Assembly: GCA_031425035.1 (NCBI GenBank)
Contig: JANPIN010000040.1
Location: forward strand, 62,001 to 126,000
Direction: 5' to 3'
DNA from: M3007 sp031425035
Lineage (GTDB): Bacteria; Bacteroidota; Bacteroidia; Chitinophagales; Saprospiraceae
DNA: 64,000 nt
A program made the translations under genes and the position numbers. Shown here in pieces: positions 43,245-51,435 of this stretch. Position 1 is the first letter of the stretch, and each line of letters begins with the position of its first letter. The notes under the pieces are model-generated. The model had not been told where the DNA came from. It saw only the letters and a list, made by a program, of their open reading frames with translations, and ran no database searches.

Positions 43245-43309
43245 AAAAATTGATGATTGACGATTACATCAACATTCAAATATCATGTAATCATCAATCA
43301 TCAATTTTT
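43245..43309. repeat. Hairpin-forming dispersed repeat upstream of ccoS
   Basis: The 25 bases 43245-43269, containing ATTGATGATTGACGATTAC, are inverted with one mismatch at 43285-43309, leaving a 15-base loop. The left arm is identical to 8044-8068. It lies in the 232-base gap between the lipid kinase stop (43344) and ccoS (43111); the rest of the gap is a G-rich stretch near 43221 with no gene seen. Confidence 0.8.
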
Positions 43310-43343
43310 CATAAAACATTGCTAATCAATAAATTTCAATACT

Positions 43344-44237
43344 TCAGCCCTGTAAGTCTCCCGGCACCCGAACCAATAAAGCTTCCGGTATCAGCGCCGC
43401 TTTGACCTCCCTGACCTTGCCCAGGTACTCGCCATCGACCTGAAAATGGACCCGCTTTGCCGAGCGCATGATCAGGGCGTCGGTCTGGAAAATTTCCGTT
43501 TTATTCGGGTCGTAATAGCTATGGGTAAAGATCATTTTAAATATTTCGGTCACCGATATTTTTTTGACCGCGACGACTTCAAATAAGGCATCCTCTAAAG
43601 TGCCAAGGGGATTAATGACCACGTGGGTACCGTACTTGCTGGCATTGGCGATCACGATCATTTCCGCCTGGACACTGATGGATTTTTTCGCGATCTTCAG
43701 GTCTATTTCCATCAGCGGGTTTTGCCAGAGAACTTTCAAAGAAGCCATTAAATAACCCCACATACCGCGGACCCGCTGGTTTTCAAACTTTTTCATGGCG
43801 TAGGCATTCAACCCGATATCGCTCAGGTGAATGCATAAGTGGCCGTTGATTTGAATGGCATGAATTTTTTTCAACTCGCCGTTGACCAGGTTGTCCAAAG
43901 CCTTTTCCGGGGTCATGCTGATGCCCAGTTCTTTGGCCAGTCCGTTGGCGGAACCGGCGGGTAAAATCCCCAGCACGATGCTGCTGTGCAACAAACACTG
44001 CGCTACCAGCCGGATCGTACCATCGCCACCCACCGCCACGACCTGCTGCGGCGCGAATGTTTTTATTTTATCCTGCAGGGTGGGTAAATCACAGTGCCTG
44101 GGGAGGTGATATAACTCGATCGTATGCCCGGACCCGGCAAAATAGTTTTCTATCTCCGCCGGCCAGTCAGTCCAACTGTTGCCGGCATTGGGATTAATAA
44201 TAAAAAGTAGTTTCAATCTGGTTTCAGCCTGTTGCAT
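43344..44237 (-). CDS. DAGK/YegS-family lipid kinase
   Basis: The 297-residue protein has the diacylglycerol kinase catalytic domain: FIINPNAGN at the start, VVAVGGDGTIRLVAQCLL with the nucleotide-binding GGDGT, and ILPAGSANGLAKELGI. The C-terminal beta sandwich (VIANASKYGTHVVINPLGTLEDALFEVVAV, VHFQVDGEYLG) is typical. It probably phosphorylates diacylglycerol or a related lipid. Only 26 bases separate it from the divergent App1-type phosphatidate phosphatase gene, which would catalyse the reverse conversion. Confidence 0.92.
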   Translation of the reverse strand: MQQAETRLKLLFIINPNAGNSWTDWPAEIENYFAGSGHTIELYHLPRHCDLPTLQDKIKTFAPQQVVAVGGDGTIRLVAQCLLHSSIVLGILPAGSANGLAKELGISMTPEKALDNLVNGELKKIHAIQINGHLCIHLSDIGLNAYAMKKFENQRVRGMWGYLMASLKVLWQNPLMEIDLKIAKKSISVQAEMIVIANASKYGTHVVINPLGTLEDALFEVVAVKKISVTEIFKMIFTHSYYDPNKTEIFQTDALIMRSAKRVHFQVDGEYLGKVREVKAALIPEALLVRVPGDLQG

Positions 44238-44263
44238 GCTGGTAAATTTATAGTCTTTTTTAT

Positions 44264-45262
44264 ATGAAAGAAGTATTAAGTAAGGCGTCGGCCACTGTGA
44301 AAGTTTATCATGGTTACGGACATACCCACGACCTTTTCGTCTTTGGACATGTACTGGCGGGCAAACCGTCCGGCAGCCACCGGGAGCGGAATAAAATACT
44401 CGCCAATATCTGGCATACCATCGGTCTGTTTTTTATTAAACCGGTTCCTCATGTGCCGGTACGCCTGCACTGGCGAGACCAATATTTTTACACGACCACG
44501 GAAAACGACGGCTTTTTTAAATTTGAATGGGCCTCCTCCACGTCCGTAGAAGCCGGTTGGCATCCCGTCACCGTCGATCTGCTGGATGGGCAGGGTCAGG
44601 TAAAGGCACAGGGCCAGGGCAAAATTTTCGTGCCACACATCACCCAGTACGCCTTCATTTCGGATATCGACGACACCGTGCTGGTTTCCCACTCGGGTAC
44701 GACCGGCAGGAAACTGAGGGTCATGTTCACTAAAAACCCGCACACTAGAAAAACCTTCGCCGACGTGGTAAAATTCTATGGCCTGCTCGCCCGGGCGCAT
44801 ACGGAACCGACCGTGCCCAACCCGTTTTTCTACGTATCCAGCAGTGAATGGAACCTGTACGATGACCTGCATGAATTTTTTAAATATAATGGCCTGCCGG
44901 ACGGCGCATTTCTATTAAATCAAATAAAAAAGTGGTACCAGTTATTAAAAACCGGCAGAACCAAACATGAGGGTAAACTGATCAGAACCGTGCGTATACT
45001 GGCGGCTTTTCCCAAACAACGTTTTATTTTACTGGGCGATAACACCCAGAAAGATCCGGAAATTTATGCCGGTATAGCGAATAAATACCCGGATAAAATT
45101 GTGGCTATTTATATTAGAAACATTAAAACCGTTAGTCAGGAAAAGGTGGAAATGACCAAAAGTTTAATGCATACTTTAGAGAACAAAGAAATTCCTACCT
45201 GCATCTTCCGGCATACGGAGGAAGCCATTGCGCATGCGCGGGCAATTGGGTTGATTGTTTGA
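44264..45262 (+). CDS. App1-type phosphatidate phosphatase (DUF2183)
   Basis: The 332-residue protein has an N-terminal beta domain (VPVRLHWRDQYFYTTTENDGFFKFEW) and a HAD-type phosphatase domain with motif I YAFISDIDDTVLVSHSG, NPFFYVSSSEWNLYDDLHEFF, and FILLGDNTQKDPEIYAGIANKYPDKIVAIYIRNI. App1 in yeast dephosphorylates phosphatidate to diacylglycerol. Bacterial homologues are uncharacterised in detail. It lacks a signal peptide, so it should act on the cytoplasmic face. The divergent neighbour is a diacylglycerol kinase-like gene. Confidence 0.9.
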   Translation: MKEVLSKASATVKVYHGYGHTHDLFVFGHVLAGKPSGSHRERNKILANIWHTIGLFFIKPVPHVPVRLHWRDQYFYTTTENDGFFKFEWASSTSVEAGWHPVTVDLLDGQGQVKAQGQGKIFVPHITQYAFISDIDDTVLVSHSGTTGRKLRVMFTKNPHTRKTFADVVKFYGLLARAHTEPTVPNPFFYVSSSEWNLYDDLHEFFKYNGLPDGAFLLNQIKKWYQLLKTGRTKHEGKLIRTVRILAAFPKQRFILLGDNTQKDPEIYAGIANKYPDKIVAIYIRNIKTVSQEKVEMTKSLMHTLENKEIPTCIFRHTEEAIAHARAIGLIV

Positions 45263-45275
45263 CCGTCAGCCTGCC

Positions 45276-45291
45276 CGTGACAAATATCACG
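45276..45291 (+). promoter_or_regulatory. Crp/Fnr-type dyad upstream of the sulfur module
   Basis: CGTGA-CAAATA-TCACG is a perfect 5-6-5 dyad with the TGTGA-N6-TCACA spacing of Crp/Fnr-family sites. It is 54 bases upstream of the cytochrome start at 45346, in the 83-base gap after the App1 gene. The gap shows no strong TAnnTTTG box; GTATTTTG at 45335-45342 is the nearest. Confidence 0.55.
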
Positions 45292-45345
45292 TTGCTCTAA
45301 TAACGGATTCCAGAATTTTGCTGTCGTTGACGTATTTTGTGAGCC

Positions 45346-46509
45346 ATGAACAACAGCATCTACTTCCCGACCCTGTGTTTGGTGATCTTGGCCCTGGCCA
45401 TCGGCCTGGTCTTCATCAGCAACCGCCTTGGTTTGTTCCGCAAACGACTGCTGGAAAATACCGAGCTGCGCGAACCGTATAGCCGTCAGTTGCGCCTTTT
45501 GGGGGCAGGGCAATGGATGTTGTGGGTGTGTGCCGCCCTTTTGATTGCCGGCGGGGGAGCCGCGATGTACCTGGGTTTTGCCGCTACGCAAAAAAGCTTG
45601 GCGGCCGCCCGCAACCAACGCTGGCCAAGCTTTGACCAGCAAAAAATATGGGCAGCCCCCGACCCCTACCTGGCCGAAACCGATGCCGATGCCGACCTCA
45701 TCGCCTACGGGCGCGACCTGATTGCCCGCACCCAGGACTACTTTGGCGAAAACGGGCTGGTGCGGTCCGCCAGCATCAACGGCATGAACTGCCAGAATTG
45801 CCACCTCGATGCGGGCAGCAAGGCTTTTGGTAACAATTATTTTGCCGTGGAAAGCACTTATCCGCAAATGCGCGCCCGATCCGGCGCCCTCGAAACCATC
45901 CCCAAACGGGTGAACGACTGCTTCCAACGCAGCCTCAACGGACAAGCGATCGATACCACCAGCCGCGAAATGCAAGCCATTGTAGCCTATATGCGCTGGC
46001 TGGGCACGGGCATTCCCAAAGGCGTAAAACCGAAAGGCGTCGGACTCATGGAAGTGCCTTTTCTCGACCGGCCCGCCGACCCGGCAAAAGGGCAAACCAT
46101 ATACGTCGAAAAATGTGCCTCCTGCCACGGGGCGGATGGCCAGGGCCTGCCCATGCCCGACAGCCCCCGCAGGTACCCGCCCCTGTGGGGAAACCAGAGT
46201 TATAACGCCGGGGCCGGCCTCTACCGGATGTCGCGCTTTGCCGGCTATGTCAAAGCCAATATGCCCTTTGGGGCGAGTTATCAAAACCCGCAACTGACCG
46301 ACGAGGAGGCCTGGGACGTGGCGGCCTTTGTCAATTCCCAGCCCCGTCCGAAGCACCCGTTTCTCGACTCCGACTGGCCAAAAATCGAAAAGAAACCGTA
46401 CGACCACCCCTTCGGCCCTTTTACCGATACCTTCCCGGCCGCGCAGCACAAGTTTGGTCCCTTTGGACCCATCGTGGCGTATTACAAATCATTGCCCAAA
46501 AAGAACTAA
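45346..46509 (+). CDS. Membrane-anchored TsdA-like dihaem cytochrome c
   Basis: The 387-residue protein has two N-terminal helices (about 7-25 and 55-77) and two cytochrome c domains with haem motifs CQNCH (149-153) and CASCH (257-261). Cys192 in RVNDCFQRSLNG lies 39 residues after the first haem His. In thiosulfate dehydrogenase TsdA a Cys at a similar distance is the unusual axial ligand of haem 1, and the context MNCQNCHLDAG...VESTYPQMRARSG also fits TsdA. Met306 (KANMPFG) could ligate haem 2. TsdA joins two thiosulfates to tetrathionate or the reverse. The soxB-like gene follows after nine bases. Substrate is inferred. Confidence 0.8.
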   Translation: MNNSIYFPTLCLVILALAIGLVFISNRLGLFRKRLLENTELREPYSRQLRLLGAGQWMLWVCAALLIAGGGAAMYLGFAATQKSLAAARNQRWPSFDQQKIWAAPDPYLAETDADADLIAYGRDLIARTQDYFGENGLVRSASINGMNCQNCHLDAGSKAFGNNYFAVESTYPQMRARSGALETIPKRVNDCFQRSLNGQAIDTTSREMQAIVAYMRWLGTGIPKGVKPKGVGLMEVPFLDRPADPAKGQTIYVEKCASCHGADGQGLPMPDSPRRYPPLWGNQSYNAGAGLYRMSRFAGYVKANMPFGASYQNPQLTDEEAWDVAAFVNSQPRPKHPFLDSDWPKIEKKPYDHPFGPFTDTFPAAQHKFGPFGPIVAYYKSLPKKN

Positions 46510-46518
46510 CCGCAACTT

Positions 46519-48252
46519 ATGTCACAGCCTACTGACCACCCCAAATCCGGTTTTAACCGCCGCAAATTCCTGCGCAACGTTTTGCTGACGGGCATGGGCG
46601 TCGGGCTTTCGCCCCTGGCTTTACCGGGGGAAAACCCTGCTCCGACCAAACCGGAAAACCCGGAAACGGCAGCAGACGAAGCGCCGGATACTTCCCCGAT
46701 AACCGGCACGATCACCTTGCTGCAAACCACCGATGTGCACTGCCAGATCCACCCGCATGATGAGTTGTTCTGGGAAAACGGCCGGTCGGTGTTCCGAAAA
46801 ACCGGCGGATATGCGCACCTGGCCACCCTGTTCGATCAGGTGCGCAAAAACAACCCGCACACCTTTATCATAGACACCGGTGATATGTTCCAGGGCAGCG
46901 AACTATCGGTCAAAACCACGGGCCAGGCCATCACCCCCATCCTGAACGCCCTGGGCTACGACCTTTACCTGCCCGGCAACTGGGAAGTGGTGTACTACAA
47001 AAAAGCCATGCAAACCCTGCTCGGCGGCCTGGATGCACCAAAAGTCTGCGCCAATATGTTCCATGACCTGGGCGAGGGCAAAAAAGGCGAACTGGTGTTC
47101 CCGGCCTACCATACCTGGTCGCGGCTGGGCGTCAAAATCGGTTTTCTCGGCTATACCGACCCTCTGGTGCCGCTGCGTCAATCGCCCAATTATTCCAAAG
47201 GCATTATTTATACCAAGCCGGAAGAGAATTTGGCCTACTACGTCCAGGTGCTGCGCGAACAGGAACAATGCGATTTTGTCATCCTTCTGGCCCACCTCGG
47301 ACTATCGCAGCAAATCGCCCTGGCCAATATGCCCGAATGTGCGGGCGTAGACTATATTTTTGGCGGCGACACCCACGAGCGGGTGCGCGAGCCGATTGTA
47401 GGTCTTTACGCGAAAGTGGTAGAGCCCGGCGCATTCGGCTCTTTTGTCGGGCGACTGGACATACAGGTGAAAGACGGAAAAATCACGGATCATCACTATG
47501 CGCTTGTCGAGGTAGAACCGAAAAAATACCCGGCCAAAAAGGAGATTGCAGCGCTCATCGGGCAAATGGAAGCCCCGTTTGTGGCCGGCATCGAGCGCGT
47601 GGTCGGCTACAGCAAAGTGCCGCTTTACCGGTATTTCGTGGTGGAAAACACCATCGATACGCTCATCCTCGACGCCCTGGCCTGGAAGGTCGGCACCGAA
47701 ATCGTACTATCGAATGGCTTCCGGTTTTGTCCGCCGCGCAGCACACCGGATGCTACGGGCAAGATCCCCATCACCGAAGGTTTTATTTTCGATATGCTGC
47801 CGGTCGATGCTACTGTGCGTACGGCCAGGGTAACGGGCGCCCAATTGCTGACCTGGCTCGAAAAAGAACTGAACAACGTGTTCGCCAAGGATGCCGCCAA
47901 GCGTTTCGGTGGATGGGTGGTCAAGTTTCGGGGCATGGAAGTGGCATTCAACGCTTTTGAAGCCCAGGGCAAAAGGGTGCAAAAATTGACCGTTGGCGGC
48001 CAGGCGCTCGACCCGGCCCGCAGCTACTCTGTTTCCGCCTGCGAGCGCGACGGCGACCCGGCGGATATGCTCTGCCGCATCCCGAACGTGACCGACGGCA
48101 AAAACATGCCCTATACGTTGCATGACATCCTGAAAGACTACCTCGCCGAACACTCGCCTGTATCGCCCCTGCCCCTTGGCTATGCCAAAGTGCTGGACGC
48201 TCCGGCCACTTTGCTCACTCAGGTGAGCGGGGTCGCGTATGATTTCAGGTAA
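46519..48252 (+). CDS. Tat-exported SoxB-like metallophosphoesterase
   Basis: The 577-residue protein opens with a Tat signal (RRKFLRN at 14-20 and a hydrophobic stretch). The metallophosphatase core has TTDVH (Asp72, His74), IDTGDMFQGS (Asp122), GNWE (153-156), LLAHLG (His259) and GGDTHE (His286); a 5'-nucleotidase C-terminal domain follows. Classical 5'-nucleotidases have GNHE, while SoxB, the dimanganese thiosulfohydrolase, has Trp at that position, so GNWE points toward SoxB. SoxB hydrolyses the sulfone group from SoxYZ carrier; no soxYZ, soxXA or soxCD are seen here. A 5'-nucleotidase role is the main alternative. Confidence 0.75.
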   Translation: MSQPTDHPKSGFNRRKFLRNVLLTGMGVGLSPLALPGENPAPTKPENPETAADEAPDTSPITGTITLLQTTDVHCQIHPHDELFWENGRSVFRKTGGYAHLATLFDQVRKNNPHTFIIDTGDMFQGSELSVKTTGQAITPILNALGYDLYLPGNWEVVYYKKAMQTLLGGLDAPKVCANMFHDLGEGKKGELVFPAYHTWSRLGVKIGFLGYTDPLVPLRQSPNYSKGIIYTKPEENLAYYVQVLREQEQCDFVILLAHLGLSQQIALANMPECAGVDYIFGGDTHERVREPIVGLYAKVVEPGAFGSFVGRLDIQVKDGKITDHHYALVEVEPKKYPAKKEIAALIGQMEAPFVAGIERVVGYSKVPLYRYFVVENTIDTLILDALAWKVGTEIVLSNGFRFCPPRSTPDATGKIPITEGFIFDMLPVDATVRTARVTGAQLLTWLEKELNNVFAKDAAKRFGGWVVKFRGMEVAFNAFEAQGKRVQKLTVGGQALDPARSYSVSACERDGDPADMLCRIPNVTDGKNMPYTLHDILKDYLAEHSPVSPLPLGYAKVLDAPATLLTQVSGVAYDFR

Positions 48253-48391
48253 AGTACCCAGATGAGCTAAGGGTAAATAGGTAGTCAAGTAGAAGACCTG
48301 ACTTCTATTATATCGGCTAAAAAACACCCGTTCTGACGCAAATTTGGCCAGTCGAATCGTCATCTTTGTGTTCCAAAAACATACAAAAAAA

Positions 48392-48952
48392 ATGGAAGTA
48401 CTCTCTCAACCCTGGCCCTGGTGGGCTGCCGGCACCATTATTGGCCTCATTGTGCCCGCGCTATTGGTGCTCGGCAACAAGCACTTCGGCCTTTCGGCCA
48501 ACCTGCGCCATGCCTGTGCGGCGTGTTTTCCGGCCAACCTCCAGTTTTTTAAGTATGACTGGAAAAAAGAAGTGTGGAACTTCTTTTTCGTCGGCGGCAT
48601 CATCGCCGGGGCCATCATCGCGTCTACACTGCTGGCCAATCCGGAGCCGGTGAAAGTGGCGCCCGCCCTGGCCACTGAACTGCAAGGCTATGGCATCACC
48701 GATTACAGCAGCATGGTTCCTACCCAGTTAGTGTCCTGGGAAAGCCTGTTTACGCTGCGTGGCTTCATCATGCTGGTTCTTGGTGGATTTTTGGTGGGTT
48801 TCGGCTCGCGGTATGCCGGTGGATGTACCAGCGGACATGCCATCATGGGCTTGTCGAACCTGCAGGTGCCGTCGCTGATCGCCACTATATTTTTCATGGT
48901 CGGCGGTTTTATCATGGCCAACCTGATTCTTCCGCATATAATGGCCCTTTGA
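48392..48952 (+). CDS. YeeE/YedE-family sulfur transport protein, first half
   Basis: The start at 48392 (MEVLSQPWPWWAAGTIIGLIVPALLVLGNKHFG) gives 186 residues with about four to five helices. RHACAACFP, and GFLVGFGSRYAGGCTSGHAIMGLSNL near the C-terminus, are typical of YeeE/YedE (TsuA) proteins, whose Cys residues relay thiosulfate or a related sulfur species across the membrane. It is 140 bases after the SoxB-like gene and paired with a second YeeE/YedE-type gene, as is common where the transporter is split in two. Confidence 0.9.
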   Translation: MEVLSQPWPWWAAGTIIGLIVPALLVLGNKHFGLSANLRHACAACFPANLQFFKYDWKKEVWNFFFVGGIIAGAIIASTLLANPEPVKVAPALATELQGYGITDYSSMVPTQLVSWESLFTLRGFIMLVLGGFLVGFGSRYAGGCTSGHAIMGLSNLQVPSLIATIFFMVGGFIMANLILPHIMAL

Positions 48953-49006
48953 CGGGCATTGCCCCTGCTTTTCGCTATTTCATTCTTAAAAATTCTTCGA
49001 TAAAAA

Positions 49007-49540
49007 ATGTCCAACCTAAAAACATTATTCCCTTCGGGCGGCGAGCCGGTGGACGAATTCCAGACGGACTTCGAGCTGCGCTCGCTTGACACCATGTGCG
49101 TGAACGAATCGCATCTGCAGCACCCGTGGTGGTACAACCTGAAATACGCGGCCGTCGGCCTGATCTTCGGCATCACCTTCGTAAAAGCCGAGATCGTATC
49201 GTGGTTTCGCATCCAGGAAATGTTCCGCCTGCAATCGTTCCACATGTACGGCGTGATCGGTATGGGCGTCGTGCTGGGTGCGCTCTCGGTTTGGCTCATC
49301 AAAAAATTCAAGATCAAGACGATCCACGGGGAGGCCATCTGGTTTCACCCAAAAAAATTCAACAAGGGCCAGATATTCGGCGGCACCCTCTTCGGCTTGG
49401 GCTGGGCCCTGACGGGCGCTTGCCCCGGCCCATTATTTGCGCAAATCGGTAGCGGCGCTTTTGTAATTATTGTCACGCTTTTGAGCGCTATTGGCGGCAC
49501 CTGGATGTACGGATATACCCGTGACCGGCTGCCACATTAA
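49007..49540 (+). CDS. YeeE/YedE-family sulfur transport protein, second half
   Basis: The 177-residue protein has about four helices and the family motif FGLGWALTGACPGPLFAQIGSG near the C-terminus, with the conserved Cys. An N-terminal 40-residue hydrophilic segment (FELRSLDTMCVNESHLQHPWWYN) precedes the first helix. It starts 54 bases after the first YeeE/YedE gene. The two would form one thiosulfate-type permease supplying or recovering sulfur for the cytochrome and SoxB-like proteins upstream. Confidence 0.88.
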   Translation: MSNLKTLFPSGGEPVDEFQTDFELRSLDTMCVNESHLQHPWWYNLKYAAVGLIFGITFVKAEIVSWFRIQEMFRLQSFHMYGVIGMGVVLGALSVWLIKKFKIKTIHGEAIWFHPKKFNKGQIFGGTLFGLGWALTGACPGPLFAQIGSGAFVIIVTLLSAIGGTWMYGYTRDRLPH

Positions 49541-49595
49541 TTTTTAACTGACTGCCGGCGTTCAAATCACCCATTTTCAACCCGCTATCCCACTT

Positions 49596-49814
49596 ATGCC
49601 TAATCAACCCAACAACCCCCTCCACGGCAAAACCCTGCAATCCATCCTGGAGCACCTGGTGGAAGTCTACCGCTGGGAGGGGCTGGCGCAGTATATTGAT
49701 ATAAATTGCTTTAAAAATGAGCCCAGCATCACTTCCAGCCTGAAGTTTCTGCGCAAAACACCCTGGGCCCGCGAAAAAGTGGAATCCCTGTATTTGCATT
49801 CTATCGGTGCCTAA
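49596..49814 (+). CDS. VF530-family small protein (DUF2132)
   Basis: The 72-residue protein matches the VF530 family over its whole length: NPLHGKTLQSILEHLVEVY, GLAQYIDINCFKNEPSITSSL and KFLRKTPWAREKVESLYL. The family has a known helical structure and is thought to bind DNA, but no function is established. It lies 55 bases downstream of the second YeeE/YedE gene on the same strand and may be co-transcribed; it is widespread and need not be part of sulfur metabolism. Confidence 0.92.
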   Translation: MPNQPNNPLHGKTLQSILEHLVEVYRWEGLAQYIDINCFKNEPSITSSLKFLRKTPWAREKVESLYLHSIGA

Positions 49815-49825
49815 GCCTTTCTAAA

Positions 49826-51136
49826 TCAGTACTTTGGTAAAGTATAGCCATTGTGGTAGGGGTGCTTGATCAGCGCATTGGCGGCGTGCGAGCTAAACTT
49901 CTTTTTCCCGTCATCCCAATACACGCGCTCGCCGGTCCGGTACGCAATATTGCCCATTTGCGCTACCAGGGCCACCCGGTGACCGATCTCGATGGGCGCA
50001 TGTAGTTTCTCCGGCGTTTTGTTTTTCAAACAATCCAGGAAGTTGCCCACGTGCAGGTCCAGGCCGACATCTGCCGCGCCTTTCAAATGCGTTTCCGCCG
50101 CCATTTTTTCTTTTTCCGGCAGCACCTCCCAGCCATTCCGATCCAACACGAGCGTACCGTTTTCACCGGTGAAGGCGATGCCGTGCGTACGGCCGTGCAG
50201 GCCGCGGCTCAGGCCGATCGTATGTTCCCACAGCATGGTGAAATTCCCGAAATCATATAGCGCGTGCAGGGTATCCGGCGTGACCATATCATCGTCGGGG
50301 AAAGCCATTTTGCCGCCCATGGCCATCACGGATTTGGGCGCCGTGGCCTGCATGCCGTAGAGCACGTAATCGATCAGGTGCACGCCCCAGTCGGTCATGA
50401 GTCCGCCGGCATATTCCCAGTACCAGCGCCAGGTGAAGTGGAAGCGGTTTTGATTAAAAGGCCGTTTCGGCGCCGGCCCCAGCCACTGCTCGTAGTCCAC
50501 CCCGGCCGGAGCGGTTGTGTCGGGCACCTTCGGCACGGCGCCCTTCCAGTCCACGTACGACCAGGTTTTGGTGGTCCGAATATGGCCCAGTTTGCCCGAA
50601 TGCACAAAGTCGATGGCGTCCACAAAATGCGGCTGACTGCGCTGCCATTGTCCGACCTGCACCAGGCGCTGATGGTGATGCACGGCATTGACCATCACGT
50701 CGATTTCCTGGATGCTGTTGCCGATCGGTTTTTCTACGTACACGTCTTTGCCGGCTTCCAGCGCATGCACCAGCATGAGGCAGTGCCAGTGATCCGGCGT
50801 ACCGATGATGACGACGTCGATATCCTTGTTTTCCAGCATTTTACGGTAATCCCGGTAGTAGGGCGGTTTCTGGAAATTCGCTTTCACCAGCTCTTCGGCC
50901 CGGCGGTTGTACACGTTTTCATCCACGTCGGCAATGGCGACGCATTCCACGTCGCTGTGGAGCAGGAAACTTTTCAGGTCGGAAAACCCCATGTTGTTCA
51001 CCCCGATCACCCCGACCTGAATTTTGTCATTGGGCGAAACCCGGCGGCGCAAAGCAGCAATGGCTTCCAGCGGCAACGTGGCGCCAAAAGCCAGGATAGA
51101 AGCGGTTTTTACAAAATTTCGACGGCTGTAAGACAT
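49826..51136 (-). CDS. Gfo/Idh/MocA-family oxidoreductase with Tat signal
   Basis: The start at 51136 (MSYSRRNFVKTASILAFGATLPLEAIAALRRR) gives 436 residues with a twin-arginine signal (SRRNFVK). The Rossmann fold follows (IQVGVIGVNNMGFSDLKSFL, CVAIADVD), then IGTPDHWHCLMLVHALEAGKDVYVEKPIGNS with the catalytic-type Lys and the C-terminal domain with GGLMTDWGVHLIDYVLY. Exported MocA proteins of this type are common in Bacteroidota and oxidise sugars with tightly bound NAD(P). It is convergent with the VF530 gene. Substrate unknown. Confidence 0.93.
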   Translation of the reverse strand: MSYSRRNFVKTASILAFGATLPLEAIAALRRRVSPNDKIQVGVIGVNNMGFSDLKSFLLHSDVECVAIADVDENVYNRRAEELVKANFQKPPYYRDYRKMLENKDIDVVIIGTPDHWHCLMLVHALEAGKDVYVEKPIGNSIQEIDVMVNAVHHHQRLVQVGQWQRSQPHFVDAIDFVHSGKLGHIRTTKTWSYVDWKGAVPKVPDTTAPAGVDYEQWLGPAPKRPFNQNRFHFTWRWYWEYAGGLMTDWGVHLIDYVLYGMQATAPKSVMAMGGKMAFPDDDMVTPDTLHALYDFGNFTMLWEHTIGLSRGLHGRTHGIAFTGENGTLVLDRNGWEVLPEKEKMAAETHLKGAADVGLDLHVGNFLDCLKNKTPEKLHAPIEIGHRVALVAQMGNIAYRTGERVYWDDGKKKFSSHAANALIKHPYHNGYTLPKY

Positions 51137-51149
51137 ACGGAAGGGGAGT

Positions 51150-51290
51150 GAGTGGAAGGCAAACACATTAAAATTTTGAGTTAAAACGAATTGTGCCCAG
51201 CTAAAAATTGATGAATGATGATTACATGATTGATGAATGTTGATGAATCCGGCCGCAACATCCGTTCTTAGCCTGACAAAAGTAAGTTGG
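51150..51290. repeat. Dispersed ATTGATG-type repeat upstream of the MocA gene
   Basis: GGCAAACACATTAAAATT (from 51154) is one base off the flank of the 7999-8086 element. ATTGATGAATGATGATTAC and ATTGATGAATGTTGATGAA follow at about 51207-51247, and the next 50 bases resemble 37545-37600. It lies in the 299-base gap between the MocA gene and the CBS gene; the rest of that gap holds the CBS promoter. Confidence 0.7.
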
Positions 51291-51396
51291 ATAGACAAAG
51301 CACCCACTATCTGTGTAAAATCTGCGCGTAACTGTGAAATCACAGCTCTTCTGGAAAATCATTTCCCCACCTGATTCTCATCATCGTCCCCCCGCT

Positions 51397-51428
51397 TTTG
51401 CTCACCGAACTTTGTGACTTAAAATTTG
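51397..51428 (+). promoter_or_regulatory. Probable promoter of the CBS/ATPase pair
   Basis: TTTG at 51397-51400 is followed after 19 bases by TAAAATTTG (51420-51428), one base longer than TAnnTTTG. The ATG is at 51436. A second box, TAAATTTG (51918-51925), lies eight bases before the ATPase ATG, so the ATPase may have its own promoter. Confidence 0.5.
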
Positions 51429-51435
51429 CCTGACG

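Noticed and set aside
45136..46449. Minus-strand frame of 437 codons opposite the TsdA-like cytochrome
   Set aside because: The plus strand encodes two CxxCH haem motifs and transmembrane helices; the antisense frame shows nothing recognisable.
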